NCBI RefSeq assembly: GCF_018224925.1
Contig: NZ_JAGTUF010000003.1
Location: 62,001-126,000, forward strand
Length of the DNA stretch: 64,000 nt
Source: Magnetospirillum sulfuroxidans
GTDB lineage: Bacteria > Pseudomonadota > Alphaproteobacteria > Rhodospirillales > Magnetospirillaceae
Direction: 5' to 3'
In this document: one piece after another, positions 47,349-56,209 of the stretch
Position numbering within the stretch: position 1 is the first letter of the stretch
Layout of the letters: the number at the start of each line of letters is the position of its first letter
The notes under the pieces: model-generated
Seen by the model: the letters and a program-made list of their open reading frames with translations, nothing else
What the model was told of the DNA's origin: nothing
Databases searched by the model: none
Position numbers and translations under genes: made by a program

Positions 47349-49142
47349 TTAGACCGCCCGTTCCTTGACATAGGCGCCGGGGCCTTCTTCCAGCACTTTC
47401 AATGTGCCGTCGCCGGGCACGCGGGCCGGCACCTGCTTGCAGCCCTTGGTTGCCCAGGCGTGCCAATCGGTCCACCACGATCCTTCGTTCTGGATGGCGC
47501 CATTCAGCCAGGTTTCCGGGGTCTTGACCTTCTTGCTATTGGTCCAATAGCAATATTTGTTGGCGGCGGGGGGGTTGACCACCCCGGCGATATGACCGGA
47601 AGCCGCCAGCACGAACTTGACCGGCCCACCGGAATTCTGGGTCAGGGCAAAGGTCGAGGTCCACGGCGCGATATGGTCTTCGCGCGCCGACAGCATGTAG
47701 ATGGGGGTCTTGATCTTGCCCAGGTCGATGTCGACGCCGTCCAAGGAGATGCCGCCCGGCTTGGTCAACAGGTTCTGCTGATACATCTTGCGCAGATAAA
47801 AGCTGTGCATGGCCGCCGGCATGCGGGTGGAATCAGAGTTCCAGTACAGCAGGTCGAAGGGGAAGGGATCCTTGCCCAGCAGGTAATTATTGACCACGAA
47901 CGACCAGATCAGATCGTTGGCGCGCAGCATGTTGAAGGTCATCGCCATGTCGCGGCCGTCCAGATAGCCGTGCTCGCTCATCTTGGCTTCCAGGCTGACC
48001 AGCTGTTCCTCGTCGATGAACACGCCCAATTCGCCCGGCTCGGCGAAGTCGGTCATGGTGGTCAGCAGCGTGGCGCTGGCGATGCCGGGAAGGTTTTTCG
48101 CCGCCATATAGGCCAAGGTGCACGCGGTCAGGGTGCCGCCCAGGCAATAGCCGACGATGTTGACTTCCTTGTGGCCGGTGGCCTGTTCGATGGCGGCCAG
48201 CGCCGCCAGCGGGCCTTCCTTCATGTAATCGGTGAAATCCTTGGTCGCCAGATGTTCGTCCGGGTTGACCCAGGAAATGACGAAAACGGTATGACCCTGA
48301 TCCACCGCCCATTTGATGAAGCTGTTTTTCGGCCGCAGGTCGAGGATGTAGAACTTGTTGATCCACGGCGGCACGATCAGCAGCGGCTTTTCGGCCACGG
48401 TCTCGGTGCTGGGAGTGTATTGCAAAAGCTGCATCAGATCGTTCTGATAGACCACCTTGCCCGGTGTCACGGCGATATTCTCGCCGACCTTGAAGGCGTC
48501 GTAATCGGTCATCTTGATCGACAGCTTGCCCTTGCCGCGCTCCAGGTCCGACAGCAGGTTGTTCAGGCCCTTGACCAGGTTCTCGCCGCCCGATTCGATG
48601 GTGGCGCGCAGGACTTCCGGGTTGGTCAGCACGAAGTTGGAGGGCGCCATGGCGTCGACGAATTGGCGGGTATAGAAATCCACCTTCTGCGCGGTGTGGT
48701 CATCCAGCCCCTCGACGCCATGCACCAGACCGTGCATGTAGCGGGCTGACAGCAGATAGGATTGCTTGATGAAGTCGAAGACCTCATTTTCTTCCCACAT
48801 CTCGTCCTTGAAGCGCCGGTCGGCGGGTTCCGGCTTGGCCACGGGTTCGGAATGTTCGCCGAACAGGCGGCGGGTGGTGTTCTGCCACAAGGCCAGATAA
48901 TCGTTCCACAGCGTCAGGTTGGCTTCCACCAGCTTGGCCGGGTCGCTCATCATTTTGGCCGTCATTTCCATGAAGGCGTTGCCGATGTTCAACGGGTCCA
49001 GGTTCTGGGTTCCCGGTTCCGCCGACTGACGGGCGACGAAATCAGCGACGATGCGTTGCGAGCGCTCGGCTATATTGGACATCGCCTGCGACAGTTCGGT
49101 GGGGTCGATCACCTTGACGTCAGCGCCCTTTTCCTCGGCCAT
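47349..49142 (-). CDS. phaC: class I poly(3-hydroxybutyrate) synthase PhaC
   Basis: A protein of 597 residues, the usual length. It polymerises 3-hydroxybutyryl-CoA into storage granules. The N-terminal domain has PLNIGNAFMEMTAKMMSDPAKL. The catalytic alpha/beta-hydrolase domain has the lipase-like box GYCLGG with the nucleophile cysteine near residue 333, YILDLRPKNSFIKWAVDQGHTVFVISWVNPD before it, and the catalytic Asp and His in SAREDHIAPW and AASGHIAGVVNPP. It stands alone with its own promoter and terminator; other pha genes are elsewhere. Confidence 0.96.
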   Translation of the reverse strand: MAEEKGADVKVIDPTELSQAMSNIAERSQRIVADFVARQSAEPGTQNLDPLNIGNAFMEMTAKMMSDPAKLVEANLTLWNDYLALWQNTTRRLFGEHSEPVAKPEPADRRFKDEMWEENEVFDFIKQSYLLSARYMHGLVHGVEGLDDHTAQKVDFYTRQFVDAMAPSNFVLTNPEVLRATIESGGENLVKGLNNLLSDLERGKGKLSIKMTDYDAFKVGENIAVTPGKVVYQNDLMQLLQYTPSTETVAEKPLLIVPPWINKFYILDLRPKNSFIKWAVDQGHTVFVISWVNPDEHLATKDFTDYMKEGPLAALAAIEQATGHKEVNIVGYCLGGTLTACTLAYMAAKNLPGIASATLLTTMTDFAEPGELGVFIDEEQLVSLEAKMSEHGYLDGRDMAMTFNMLRANDLIWSFVVNNYLLGKDPFPFDLLYWNSDSTRMPAAMHSFYLRKMYQQNLLTKPGGISLDGVDIDLGKIKTPIYMLSAREDHIAPWTSTFALTQNSGGPVKFVLAASGHIAGVVNPPAANKYCYWTNSKKVKTPETWLNGAIQNEGSWWTDWHAWATKGCKQVPARVPGDGTLKVLEEGPGAYVKERAV

Positions 49143-49265
49143 ATGAATACCTCGTTACAGCAACAGATACGATGTCCGCAAGACTGGCGCGGCCATCATG
49201 GGCAAGGGGAGTTTGCCGCCGTCGGCGATGAACCGAAGTTCCGGTCCGCGTTCCCCCGATAGCTC

Positions 49266-49293
49266 TATATACTTTCCTTCGGCGGCCTGTTAA
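49266..49293 (-). promoter_or_regulatory. candidate promoter of phaC
   Basis: On the minus strand TTAACA (49288-49293) is followed after 16 bases by TATATA (49266-49271), about 125 bases before the phaC ATG. The 219-bp gap to the divergent lipoprotein gene contains no gene. Confidence 0.4.
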
Positions 49294-49361
49294 ACGTGAA
49301 CTTGCCGTAAAAGATGGCGCGATGCCATTTTTCCATGTCATCAGGGGTGGGTGGTCATACC

Positions 49362-50420
49362 ATGACGGGTCGTTTTGATCGGAGTGTCGCCGGATTGCCG
49401 AACACTGTTCGGCTTTGGGGGCGTAGCCTCCTGTTATTGAGCGCGTTGTCCGCATGCTCGAGCGTGCCTGACGCGGTCAATCCGGTTGAGTGGTACAAGG
49501 GGACCCGTGACTTCGTCACCGGCAAGGATACGCCGGAGCCGGCCCCGGTCGCCACCGCCGGCAAGACGGTCAAGCCGGCCGCCAGCGCCGAGAACCGCAA
49601 GGACACCCCCAAGGGGTTGGTGCCTGATCGCGGCAACGCCCACTATGCCGAACCGGTCCGCCGCGAAGTGGCGCCGACCCGGCCCTTGGCCCGCCGCGCC
49701 CCCGCCGCCGGACAGCAAGTCGCCGCCGCTCCCGCTCCGGGTTCCGCCATTCAGGCCGCCGCGCTGCCCGCTGCGGGGCCGGCGCAAGTGGCCAGCGTTG
49801 ACCAGGGGCCGAACGCGCCGCCGGCCAGCATGAACATGACGCCGCCGCCGCCCGCCGATATTCCGGAAACGGTGGCGGTGCCCGGTCGGCCGCGGGGTTT
49901 GCAGCAGCAATTCGAAAAGCGGCTGGCTGAATCGGCCCAACAGGTGGTCCGTCCCGGCCTTGTCGACATGCCGGGAAGCAATCATCGCTTCGCCTCGGCC
50001 GACGAAGCGCCGATCCATCTGGTGCCGCCGGGTTCGGTCAAGCGGGGCAATGCCAATTCGGGTGGCGGCAAGTTCGTCACGCCGCTGCCGGTACATGAGC
50101 CGGCGGCGTCGTTCCAGGTTGCCTCGGTGCAGTTTGCCGCCGGCGCCAAGCTCAGCCGGGCCGATCTGTCGTCCATCGCCGATGTGGTCCGCTTGTACAA
50201 GCAAACCAAGGGCGTTGTCCGCGTCGTCGCCTATGAACCGGCGCCGACCTATGGCGGCTATAATCCGCTGGTGGGCATGGATAGCTCGCAGGATCGCGCC
50301 GACGCGGTCGCCCGCGAGTTGAACCGTCGTGGCATTCCGGCTTCCAAGATCATGGTTGCCGCCCAGCCCGATTATGCCGCCGGCCAGGATGGGGCGCAGA
50401 TTTTCCTTGATGTGATGTGA
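49362..50420 (+). CDS. lipoprotein with OmpA-like C-terminal domain
   Basis: A protein of 352 residues. The signal has a lipobox LSAC (Cys at about residue 32, after LWGRSLLLLSALSAC). A long low-complexity Pro/Ala/Val linker with Arg patches (residues about 45-200) could span the periplasm. The C-terminal 90 residues resemble an OmpA/Pal domain (SVQFAAGAKLSRADLSSIADVVRLYKQ, DRADAVARELNRRGIPASKI), which binds peptidoglycan; some conserved residues are replaced. GGTGG lies before the ATG. Stop overlaps the next gene as GTGA. Confidence 0.78.
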   Translation: MTGRFDRSVAGLPNTVRLWGRSLLLLSALSACSSVPDAVNPVEWYKGTRDFVTGKDTPEPAPVATAGKTVKPAASAENRKDTPKGLVPDRGNAHYAEPVRREVAPTRPLARRAPAAGQQVAAAPAPGSAIQAAALPAAGPAQVASVDQGPNAPPASMNMTPPPPADIPETVAVPGRPRGLQQQFEKRLAESAQQVVRPGLVDMPGSNHRFASADEAPIHLVPPGSVKRGNANSGGGKFVTPLPVHEPAASFQVASVQFAAGAKLSRADLSSIADVVRLYKQTKGVVRVVAYEPAPTYGGYNPLVGMDSSQDRADAVARELNRRGIPASKIMVAAQPDYAAGQDGAQIFLDVM

Positions 50421-50719
50421 ACCGTCGCCGCACCGCCATAGCGCAGGCTTTGGCGGTGCTGGCGCCGTTTATTCCGGCCTTCGATCGCGCTGCGGTGCTG
50501 GATCTGGCCGAGGATTCCCCCGGACTGCGCAAGGCCTCGCCGCCGGCGGCCGCTTGGCTGGCCCTGACCAGCCATGTGCGCCATCTCCACACCGATTACG
50601 ACCAGATGCGGGCTGACGGTTACGACCGCGATGCGGCCCGGCATTTCTGCGCTCAAGCCATGGCCGAGGTGCTGCATGCGTGGGGCTGCGATAAGCGTTT
50701 GGGCCGAAATTGCGACTGA
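50417..50719 (+). CDS. DUF2293 domain protein
   Basis: A protein of 100 residues starting at a GTG overlapping the stop of the lipoprotein gene (GTGA). It matches DUF2293, a small alphaproteobacterial family: AVLDLAEDSPGLRKASPPAAAWLALTSHVRHLHTDYD and GYDRDAARHFCAQAMAEVLHAWG. Function not known. No functional link with the OmpA-like lipoprotein is evident beyond coupled translation. Confidence 0.82.
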   Translation: MNRRRTAIAQALAVLAPFIPAFDRAAVLDLAEDSPGLRKASPPAAAWLALTSHVRHLHTDYDQMRADGYDRDAARHFCAQAMAEVLHAWGCDKRLGRNCD

Positions 50720-50856
50720 AGTATGGAGGCTTTAATTCTAAATAGCATCCTGAACGCGCTGTTTTTTTTATCTGTTCATGTGCTGTTTTAGACTCCTTCT
50801 TATCTCCTCCTGTATATTCCTAAGGTATTGGACGGTGACGTTTGGGAGTTCGGGTT

Positions 50857-52545
50857 ATGTCGGTTTTGGATAATATGAACATTGGCAAGAAGCTGGTCGT
50901 CGCCTTTGGCGTTATCCTGCTGCTCTTGGTGATCAATGTGGCGCTGGGATTCAGCGGTGTTCGCAAGCTGGAAAGCGCCGGCAGCGATCTGGCCGATAAC
51001 TGGTTACCCAGTGTTCAGGCCGTCGGCCGGCTTCAGAACGTCGCGCAGACTTTCCGGCGTTGGGAATTGTTGCACGTCCTGGCCACCGAGGCCGACGAAA
51101 TGAAGGCGGCCGAAGTCCAACTGGGCGAGATCAGTGCACAGATCGCCGAAGCGCGGAAGACCTATGAGGTTTTGCTTTCGTCGGACGAGGAACGGGCGCT
51201 GTACGCGAAATTCGGCAGTGATTTCGACCGCTATATGGTTAGTCACGAAAAACTGATTTCCCTGTCGCGTCAAAACCGCAATGACGAGGCGAAGACCTTG
51301 TTAAGCGCTGAAAGCCTGCCGCTTTTTCAGAAAATGCAGGCTACGCTTGAGGAATGTGTGGCCCTTAATGGCAAGGGCGCCGGCCACTCGCGTGAGGAGC
51401 TGAGGTCCGTCGCCAGCATGACGACGGTCATCACCATTGTGGTGTTTGCCGTGGTCGCCGTATTGATCATTGGCGCCGGCCTGGTTCTGCGCAGTGGGAT
51501 CGCCACCCCCATCGTCGCCATGACCGAGGCCATGCGGAAGCTGGCCGACGGCGACAAAACCATCGTTATTCCGGCCCAGGGGCGCGGCGACGAGGTTGGG
51601 GCCATGGCCTCCGCGGTTCAGGTGTTCAAGGACAACATGATCCGGGCCGAGCAACTCGCCGCCGAACAAGAGGCCGAACGGGCCGTGCAGTTGAACCGGG
51701 CCCGTGCCGTGGATAAGCTGACCAAGGATTTCGACAATTCGGTCAGTTCGGTTCTGGGCATCGTTTCCGGCGCCGCCACCGAGATGGAGGCTACCGCCCA
51801 GTCGATGACCGGCAATGCCCAGCAGACCAATGATCAGGCCACCATGGTCGCCGCCGCCACCGAAGAGGCTTCGGCCAGCGTGCAGACGGTGGCCACCGCC
51901 GCCGAGGAATTGTCCGCTTCCATCGCCGAGATCGGCCGTCAGGTCGAGCAATCCAGCGTGACCTCGCGCGCCGCCGCCGAGGAAGCCGAACGTACCAACA
52001 AGACGGTTCAGGATCTGGCGCAGACCTCGGTCCGCATCGGCGAAGTGGTCGGCCTGATCACCACCATCGCCAGCCAGACCAATCTGTTGGCGTTGAACGC
52101 CACCATCGAGGCGGCGCGGGCCGGCGATGCCGGCAAAGGCTTCGCCGTGGTCGCCAATGAAGTCAAATCCCTGGCCAATCAGACCGCCAAGGCGACCGAG
52201 GAAATCACCACCCAGATCTCTTCGGTGCAATCGGCGACGCGGGAAGCGGTGCGCGCCATCGAAGGCATCGTCCGGCGGATCGGCGAGATTAACGAAATCG
52301 CCAGCGCCATCGCCGCCGCGGTCGAGGAGCAATCCGCCGCCACCACCGAAATCGCCCGCAACGTCCAGCAGGCCGCCGCCGGCACGCAAGAGGTGTCGTC
52401 GAGCATCGGCGGCGTCAGTCAGGCGGCGTCGGAAACCGGCACCTCGGCCGAACAGGTGCTGGCGGTGGCGCGGTCGTTGTCGCAAGAAGCCGAAGGCCTT
52501 AAGGCCATGGTCGATGAGTTCCTGGGGGCCGTCAAAGCGGCCTGA
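50857..52545 (+). CDS. methyl-accepting chemotaxis protein, four-helix-bundle type
   Basis: A chemoreceptor of 562 residues. The N-terminal helix is at 10-35. A periplasmic four-helix-bundle (4HB_MCP) ligand domain covers about 36-185, with a second helix at 190-215, HAMP ([25 protein letters not shown]), and the signalling hairpin with tip [28 protein letters not shown] lies eight bases before the ATG at 50857. An AT-rich 138-bp gap upstream probably holds its promoter. Ligand not predictable. Confidence 0.92.
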   Translation: MSVLDNMNIGKKLVVAFGVILLLLVINVALGFSGVRKLESAGSDLADNWLPSVQAVGRLQNVAQTFRRWELLHVLATEADEMKAAEVQLGEISAQIAEARKTYEVLLSSDEERALYAKFGSDFDRYMVSHEKLISLSRQNRNDEAKTLLSAESLPLFQKMQATLEECVALNGKGAGHSREELRSVASMTTVITIVVFAVVAVLIIGAGLVLRSGIATPIVAMTEAMRKLADGDKTIVIPAQGRGDEVGAMASAVQVFKDNMIRAEQLAAEQEAERAVQLNRARAVDKLTKDFDNSVSSVLGIVSGAATEMEATAQSMTGNAQQTNDQATMVAAATEEASASVQTVATAAEELSASIAEIGRQVEQSSVTSRAAAEEAERTNKTVQDLAQTSVRIGEVVGLITTIASQTNLLALNATIEAARAGDAGKGFAVVANEVKSLANQTAKATEEITTQISSVQSATREAVRAIEGIVRRIGEINEIASAIAAAVEEQSAATTEIARNVQQAAAGTQEVSSSIGGVSQAASETGTSAEQVLAVARSLSQEAEGLKAMVDEFLGAVKAA

Positions 52546-52553
52546 ACCCAAGT

Positions 52554-52587
52554 CATGCGCGGGTGGCCGCCCCGCCATCCGCGCATG
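52554..52587 (+). terminator. 14-bp hairpin after the chemoreceptor gene
   Basis: CATGCGCGGGTGGC pairs with GCCATCCGCGCATG (one G-U) around CGCCCC, nine bases after the stop. No T tract follows, so termination is likely but not proven. Confidence 0.5.
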
Positions 52588-52678
52588 CTTGAAGTGCCAA
52601 AAAGCTATCGCTTCCCGATCCTGACCGCGCTAGATATGATCCCTTTCTTTTCCTCCCTTCCGGAAAGTGACTGGCGTC

Positions 52679-53908
52679 ATGAGCACCGAGCAGGAATTTC
52701 ATCGCATCAAGCGGCTTCCCCCCTACGTTTTCGCCGAAGTCAATGCCATGAAGGCGCGGGCACGCGCCGCTGGCGAGGACATTATCGATTTCGGCATGGG
52801 CAACCCGGATCAGCCGACACCGTCGCATATCGTTGAAAAGCTGGTGGAAGCCGCCCGCAATCCGCGCGCCCACCGCTATTCCATGAGCCGTGGCATTCCT
52901 GGTTTGCGCAAGGCGCTGGTCAATTATTATCATCGCCGTTTCGACGTCGCGTTGGATCCCGAAAGCGAATGCATCGTCACCTTGGGCTCGAAGGAAGGGT
53001 TGGCTAATCTGGCCAACGCCATCACCAGCCCCGGCGACGTCGTGCTGGTGCCCAATCCCAGCTATCCCATCCATCCCTATGGTTTCATCATCGCCGGCGG
53101 TTCGTGCCGCTATGTGCCGGTGACCCCGGATGCCGAATTCCTGCGGGCGCTGGATCGTGCCGTGCGCCATTCGGTACCCAAGCCCATCGCCTTGGTGTTG
53201 AATTATCCCAGCAATCCGACGGCGCTTTTGGCCGATCTTGATTTCTATGGCCAAGTCGTCGATTTCTGCCGGCATCACGGCATCTGGATTTTGTCCGATC
53301 TGGCTTATTCCGAGATTTATTTCGACGTGGCGCCGCCGCCGTCCATCCTGCAAGTGCCCGGCGCCAAGGAGATCGCGGTGGAATTCACCTCGATGTCCAA
53401 AACCTACAACATGCCGGGTTGGCGCATCGGCTTCGCCGCCGGCAACAAAAAGCTGATCGCGGCCTTGGGGCGGATCAAGTCTTATCTGGATTACGGCGCT
53501 TTTACCCCGATCCAGGTGGCGGCCACGGCCGCCTTGAACGGTCCGCAAGATTGCGTCGAGGAAATCCGTCAATTGTATAAGGGCCGTCGCGACGTTCTGA
53601 TCGAGGGGATGCATGCCGCCGGCTGGGATGTTCCCAGCCCGCCGGCGACCATGTTCGCCTGGGCTCCGATCCCGCCGGCCTTTGCCCATCTGGGGAGCCT
53701 GGAATTTTCCAAGCTGCTGATGCGCGAAGCCCAGGTGGCGGTGGCCCCCGGCATCGGTTTTGGCGAATACGGTGACAGTTTCGTTCGGATCGGGCTGGTG
53801 GAAAACATTCAGCGGACCCGCCAAGCGGTGCGCAATATCAAGTCATTCCTGGGCAATTACGATAAGGTCCTGGAAGAATCGGAAAAGCAACGGGTGGTGG
53901 TTGGCTGA
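52679..53908 (+). CDS. class I/II aminotransferase, AlaC/DapL-like
   Basis: A PLP enzyme of 409 residues. The fold-type I pattern is complete: DFGMGNPDQPTP, YSMSRGIPGLRKAL, NPSYPIHPYGF, NYPSNPTA, DLAYSEIYF, and SMSKTYNMPGWRIGF with the PLP lysine near residue 242. It resembles the glutamate-pyruvate transaminase AlaC and the 'LL-diaminopimelate aminotransferase-like' group found just before hom in alphaproteobacteria. The stop and the hom start overlap (ATGA type at 53908), so they are translated together. It probably serves amino acid synthesis from pyruvate or 2-oxo acids. Confidence 0.88.
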   Translation: MSTEQEFHRIKRLPPYVFAEVNAMKARARAAGEDIIDFGMGNPDQPTPSHIVEKLVEAARNPRAHRYSMSRGIPGLRKALVNYYHRRFDVALDPESECIVTLGSKEGLANLANAITSPGDVVLVPNPSYPIHPYGFIIAGGSCRYVPVTPDAEFLRALDRAVRHSVPKPIALVLNYPSNPTALLADLDFYGQVVDFCRHHGIWILSDLAYSEIYFDVAPPPSILQVPGAKEIAVEFTSMSKTYNMPGWRIGFAAGNKKLIAALGRIKSYLDYGAFTPIQVAATAALNGPQDCVEEIRQLYKGRRDVLIEGMHAAGWDVPSPPATMFAWAPIPPAFAHLGSLEFSKLLMREAQVAVAPGIGFGEYGDSFVRIGLVENIQRTRQAVRNIKSFLGNYDKVLEESEKQRVVVG

Positions 53909-55200
53909 TGAAACCTTTGAAAATCGCCCTTGCCGGGCTGGGAACGGTCGGGGCTGGGCTGGTCAAATTGTTGACCGATAACGCTGGCATCATCACCGCC
54001 CGCGCCGGTCGCCCGCTGCAGGTGGTCGCGGTGTCGGCGCGTGATCGGAACCGCGATCGCGGCATTGTCCTGGGGGCCGAGGTCGCCTGGTATGACGATG
54101 CCGTCAAGATGGCCGAGCAGGCCGAATGCGATGTCATCGTCGAAGTGATCGGCGGCTCCGAGGGCATTGCCCGCCACGTGGTGGAAACCGCCCTTGGTCG
54201 TGGGCTGCATGTGGTCACCGCCAACAAGGCGTTGCTGGCCCATCATGGCGTTGCCTTGGCCGCGACGGCCGAGGACAAGGGGGTGGTCCTGGGTTTCGAA
54301 GCCGCCGTCGCCGGCGGCATCCCGATCATCAAGGCGCTTAAGGAAGGCTTGGCCGGCAACGCCATCAGCCGGGTTACCGGCATCTTGAACGGCACCTGCA
54401 ACTACATCTTGACCACCATGCGCGAGACCGGGCGTGATTTCGCCGACGTGCTGGCCGAGGCCCAAGCCTTGGGCTATGCCGAGGCTGATCCCAGCTTCGA
54501 TATCGATGGCGTCGATGCCGCCCATAAGCTGGCGATTTTGACCAGTCTGGCCTTTGCCACGCCGGTGGACTTCCAATCCATGCATGTCGAGGGCATCCGT
54601 CACGTCTCGGCCGTGGATATCGATTTCGCCGACAAGCTGGGATATCGCATCAAGTTGTTGGGCATCGCCCAAGCCACCGATCACGGCATCGAACAGCGTG
54701 TCCATGCGTGCATGGTGCCGGTGGCGGCGCCGATCGCCACCGTCGATGGCGTTTTCAACGCCGTGGTGGCCGAGGGCGATTTTGTCGGCCGCTCGATTTA
54801 TGAAGGCCGTGGCGCCGGGGCTGGCCCGACCGCCTCGGCGGTGGCCGCCGATATCATCGATATCGCCCGTGGCAACCGTTCGCCGGCCTTTGGCGTTCCG
54901 GTCGCCGCCCTGGTGGCCCGGCCGGCGGCGTCGATGGAACGCCGCCAAGGGGCCTATTACATGCGGCTGATGGTGCTTGACCGTCCCGGCGTCCTGGCCG
55001 ATGTCGCCACCGCGCTGCGGGCCGAAGGCGTGTCGGTGGAGCAGATGATCCAGCCTGGCCGGGCTCCGGGCGAGACCGTGCCCATGGTCATGACCCTGCA
55101 CGATACGGTGGAAGCCGATATGAACCGCGCTGTCGCCCGCATCGCCGCGTTGGACGCGGTGGTGGAAAAGCCGCGCCTGATCCGCATCGAGCCTTTGTGA
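53908..55200 (+). CDS. hom: homoserine dehydrogenase
   Basis: A protein of 430 residues. It reduces aspartate semialdehyde to homoserine for threonine and methionine. The NAD(P) motif GLGTVGAG is at residues 10-17. The catalytic domain shows VTANKALLAHHG, AAVAGGIPIIKAL, ILNGTCNYIL and the family signature GYAEADPSFDIDGVDAAHKL. The C-terminal ACT domain (RLMVLDRPGVLADVATALRAEGVSVEQMIQ) is likely to give feedback control by threonine. It overlaps the aminotransferase gene. Confidence 0.95.
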   Translation: MKPLKIALAGLGTVGAGLVKLLTDNAGIITARAGRPLQVVAVSARDRNRDRGIVLGAEVAWYDDAVKMAEQAECDVIVEVIGGSEGIARHVVETALGRGLHVVTANKALLAHHGVALAATAEDKGVVLGFEAAVAGGIPIIKALKEGLAGNAISRVTGILNGTCNYILTTMRETGRDFADVLAEAQALGYAEADPSFDIDGVDAAHKLAILTSLAFATPVDFQSMHVEGIRHVSAVDIDFADKLGYRIKLLGIAQATDHGIEQRVHACMVPVAAPIATVDGVFNAVVAEGDFVGRSIYEGRGAGAGPTASAVAADIIDIARGNRSPAFGVPVAALVARPAASMERRQGAYYMRLMVLDRPGVLADVATALRAEGVSVEQMIQPGRAPGETVPMVMTLHDTVEADMNRAVARIAALDAVVEKPRLIRIEPL

Positions 55201-55213
55201 TAAGGTAGCCGCC

Positions 55214-56206
55214 ATGCCCAATCGTGTCTTTGTTCCGCCGCCGCACGCGCTCGACCGCAATCTTGCCTTGGAAGTGGTGCGGGTCACCGAAGCCAGTGCC
55301 CTGGCGGCGTCGCGCTGGGTCGGACGTGGTGACGAAAAGGCCGCCGACGAGGCCGCCACCGCCGCCATGCGCGAGGCGCTGAACAGCCTGTCCATGGAAG
55401 GGCGGGTGGTCAATGGCGGTGGCGGCGCCACCTTGGCCAATGGCGACAAAGTGGGAACCGGAACCGGCCCCAAGGTCGATATCGTGCTGACCCCGATCGA
55501 GGGGGCGACCATTTGTGCCAAGGGCAGCCATAACGCCATTTCGGTGATCGCCGCCACTCAGGAAGGTTCGTTCCTGCATGTGCCGGCCGACGCCTATATG
55601 GAAAAGCTGGCCATCGGTCCGGGTTTGCCGACCGGCATCATTGATCTGAGCGTCAGCCCCGAAGATAATTTGATCAATGTCGCCGCCGCCAAAGGCGTCG
55701 CGGTGGCCGATTTGACCGTGTGCATGCTGGATCGACCGCGTCACGGCGATTTGCTGGGACGAATCTACGAAGCCGGCGCCCGCGTCGTCTTGATTGACGA
55801 TGGCGACGTCTCTGGGGCCATCGCCGTCGGTTTGCTCCAGACCGGCATTGATCTGTACATGGGCTCGGGCGGCGCCGCCGAGGGCGTGTTGGCGGCGGCG
55901 GGGCTGAAATGTCTGGGCGGACAGATGCAGTGCCGGTTGCTGTTGCGCAGCGAGGATGATCGGGCCAAGGCCCGTGCCGCCGGCATCAGGGACATCCAGG
56001 CGCAGTGGACCATCGACGACATGGTCAAGGGCGAGGTGATGTTCGCCGCCACCGGCATCACCGACGGCAATATCCTGGCCGGCATTCGCCTGCGTCAGGG
56101 CGGCGCCGTCAGTCATTCGCTGGTCATGCGCTCGACCACCGGCACGTTGCGGACCATGACGTCCCAGCATGATTTCAGCCGTCACGCCCAATTGCATCGG
56201 GATTAA
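55214..56206 (+). CDS. glpX: class II fructose-1,6-bisphosphatase GlpX
   Basis: A protein of 330 residues. It dephosphorylates fructose 1,6-bisphosphate in gluconeogenesis. GlpX segments are ALEVVRVTEASALAASRWVGRGDEKAADEAA, IVLTPIEGATICAKG, VLIDDGDVSGAIAVGL, GSGGAAEGVLAAAGLKCLGG and DMVKGEVMFAATGITDGN. It starts 13 bp after hom and ends three bases before recJ. The hom-glpX-recJ order is conserved in related alphaproteobacteria. Confidence 0.95.
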   Translation: MPNRVFVPPPHALDRNLALEVVRVTEASALAASRWVGRGDEKAADEAATAAMREALNSLSMEGRVVNGGGGATLANGDKVGTGTGPKVDIVLTPIEGATICAKGSHNAISVIAATQEGSFLHVPADAYMEKLAIGPGLPTGIIDLSVSPEDNLINVAAAKGVAVADLTVCMLDRPRHGDLLGRIYEAGARVVLIDDGDVSGAIAVGLLQTGIDLYMGSGGAAEGVLAAAGLKCLGGQMQCRLLLRSEDDRAKARAAGIRDIQAQWTIDDMVKGEVMFAATGITDGNILAGIRLRQGGAVSHSLVMRSTTGTLRTMTSQHDFSRHAQLHRD

Positions 56207-56209
56207 AAC

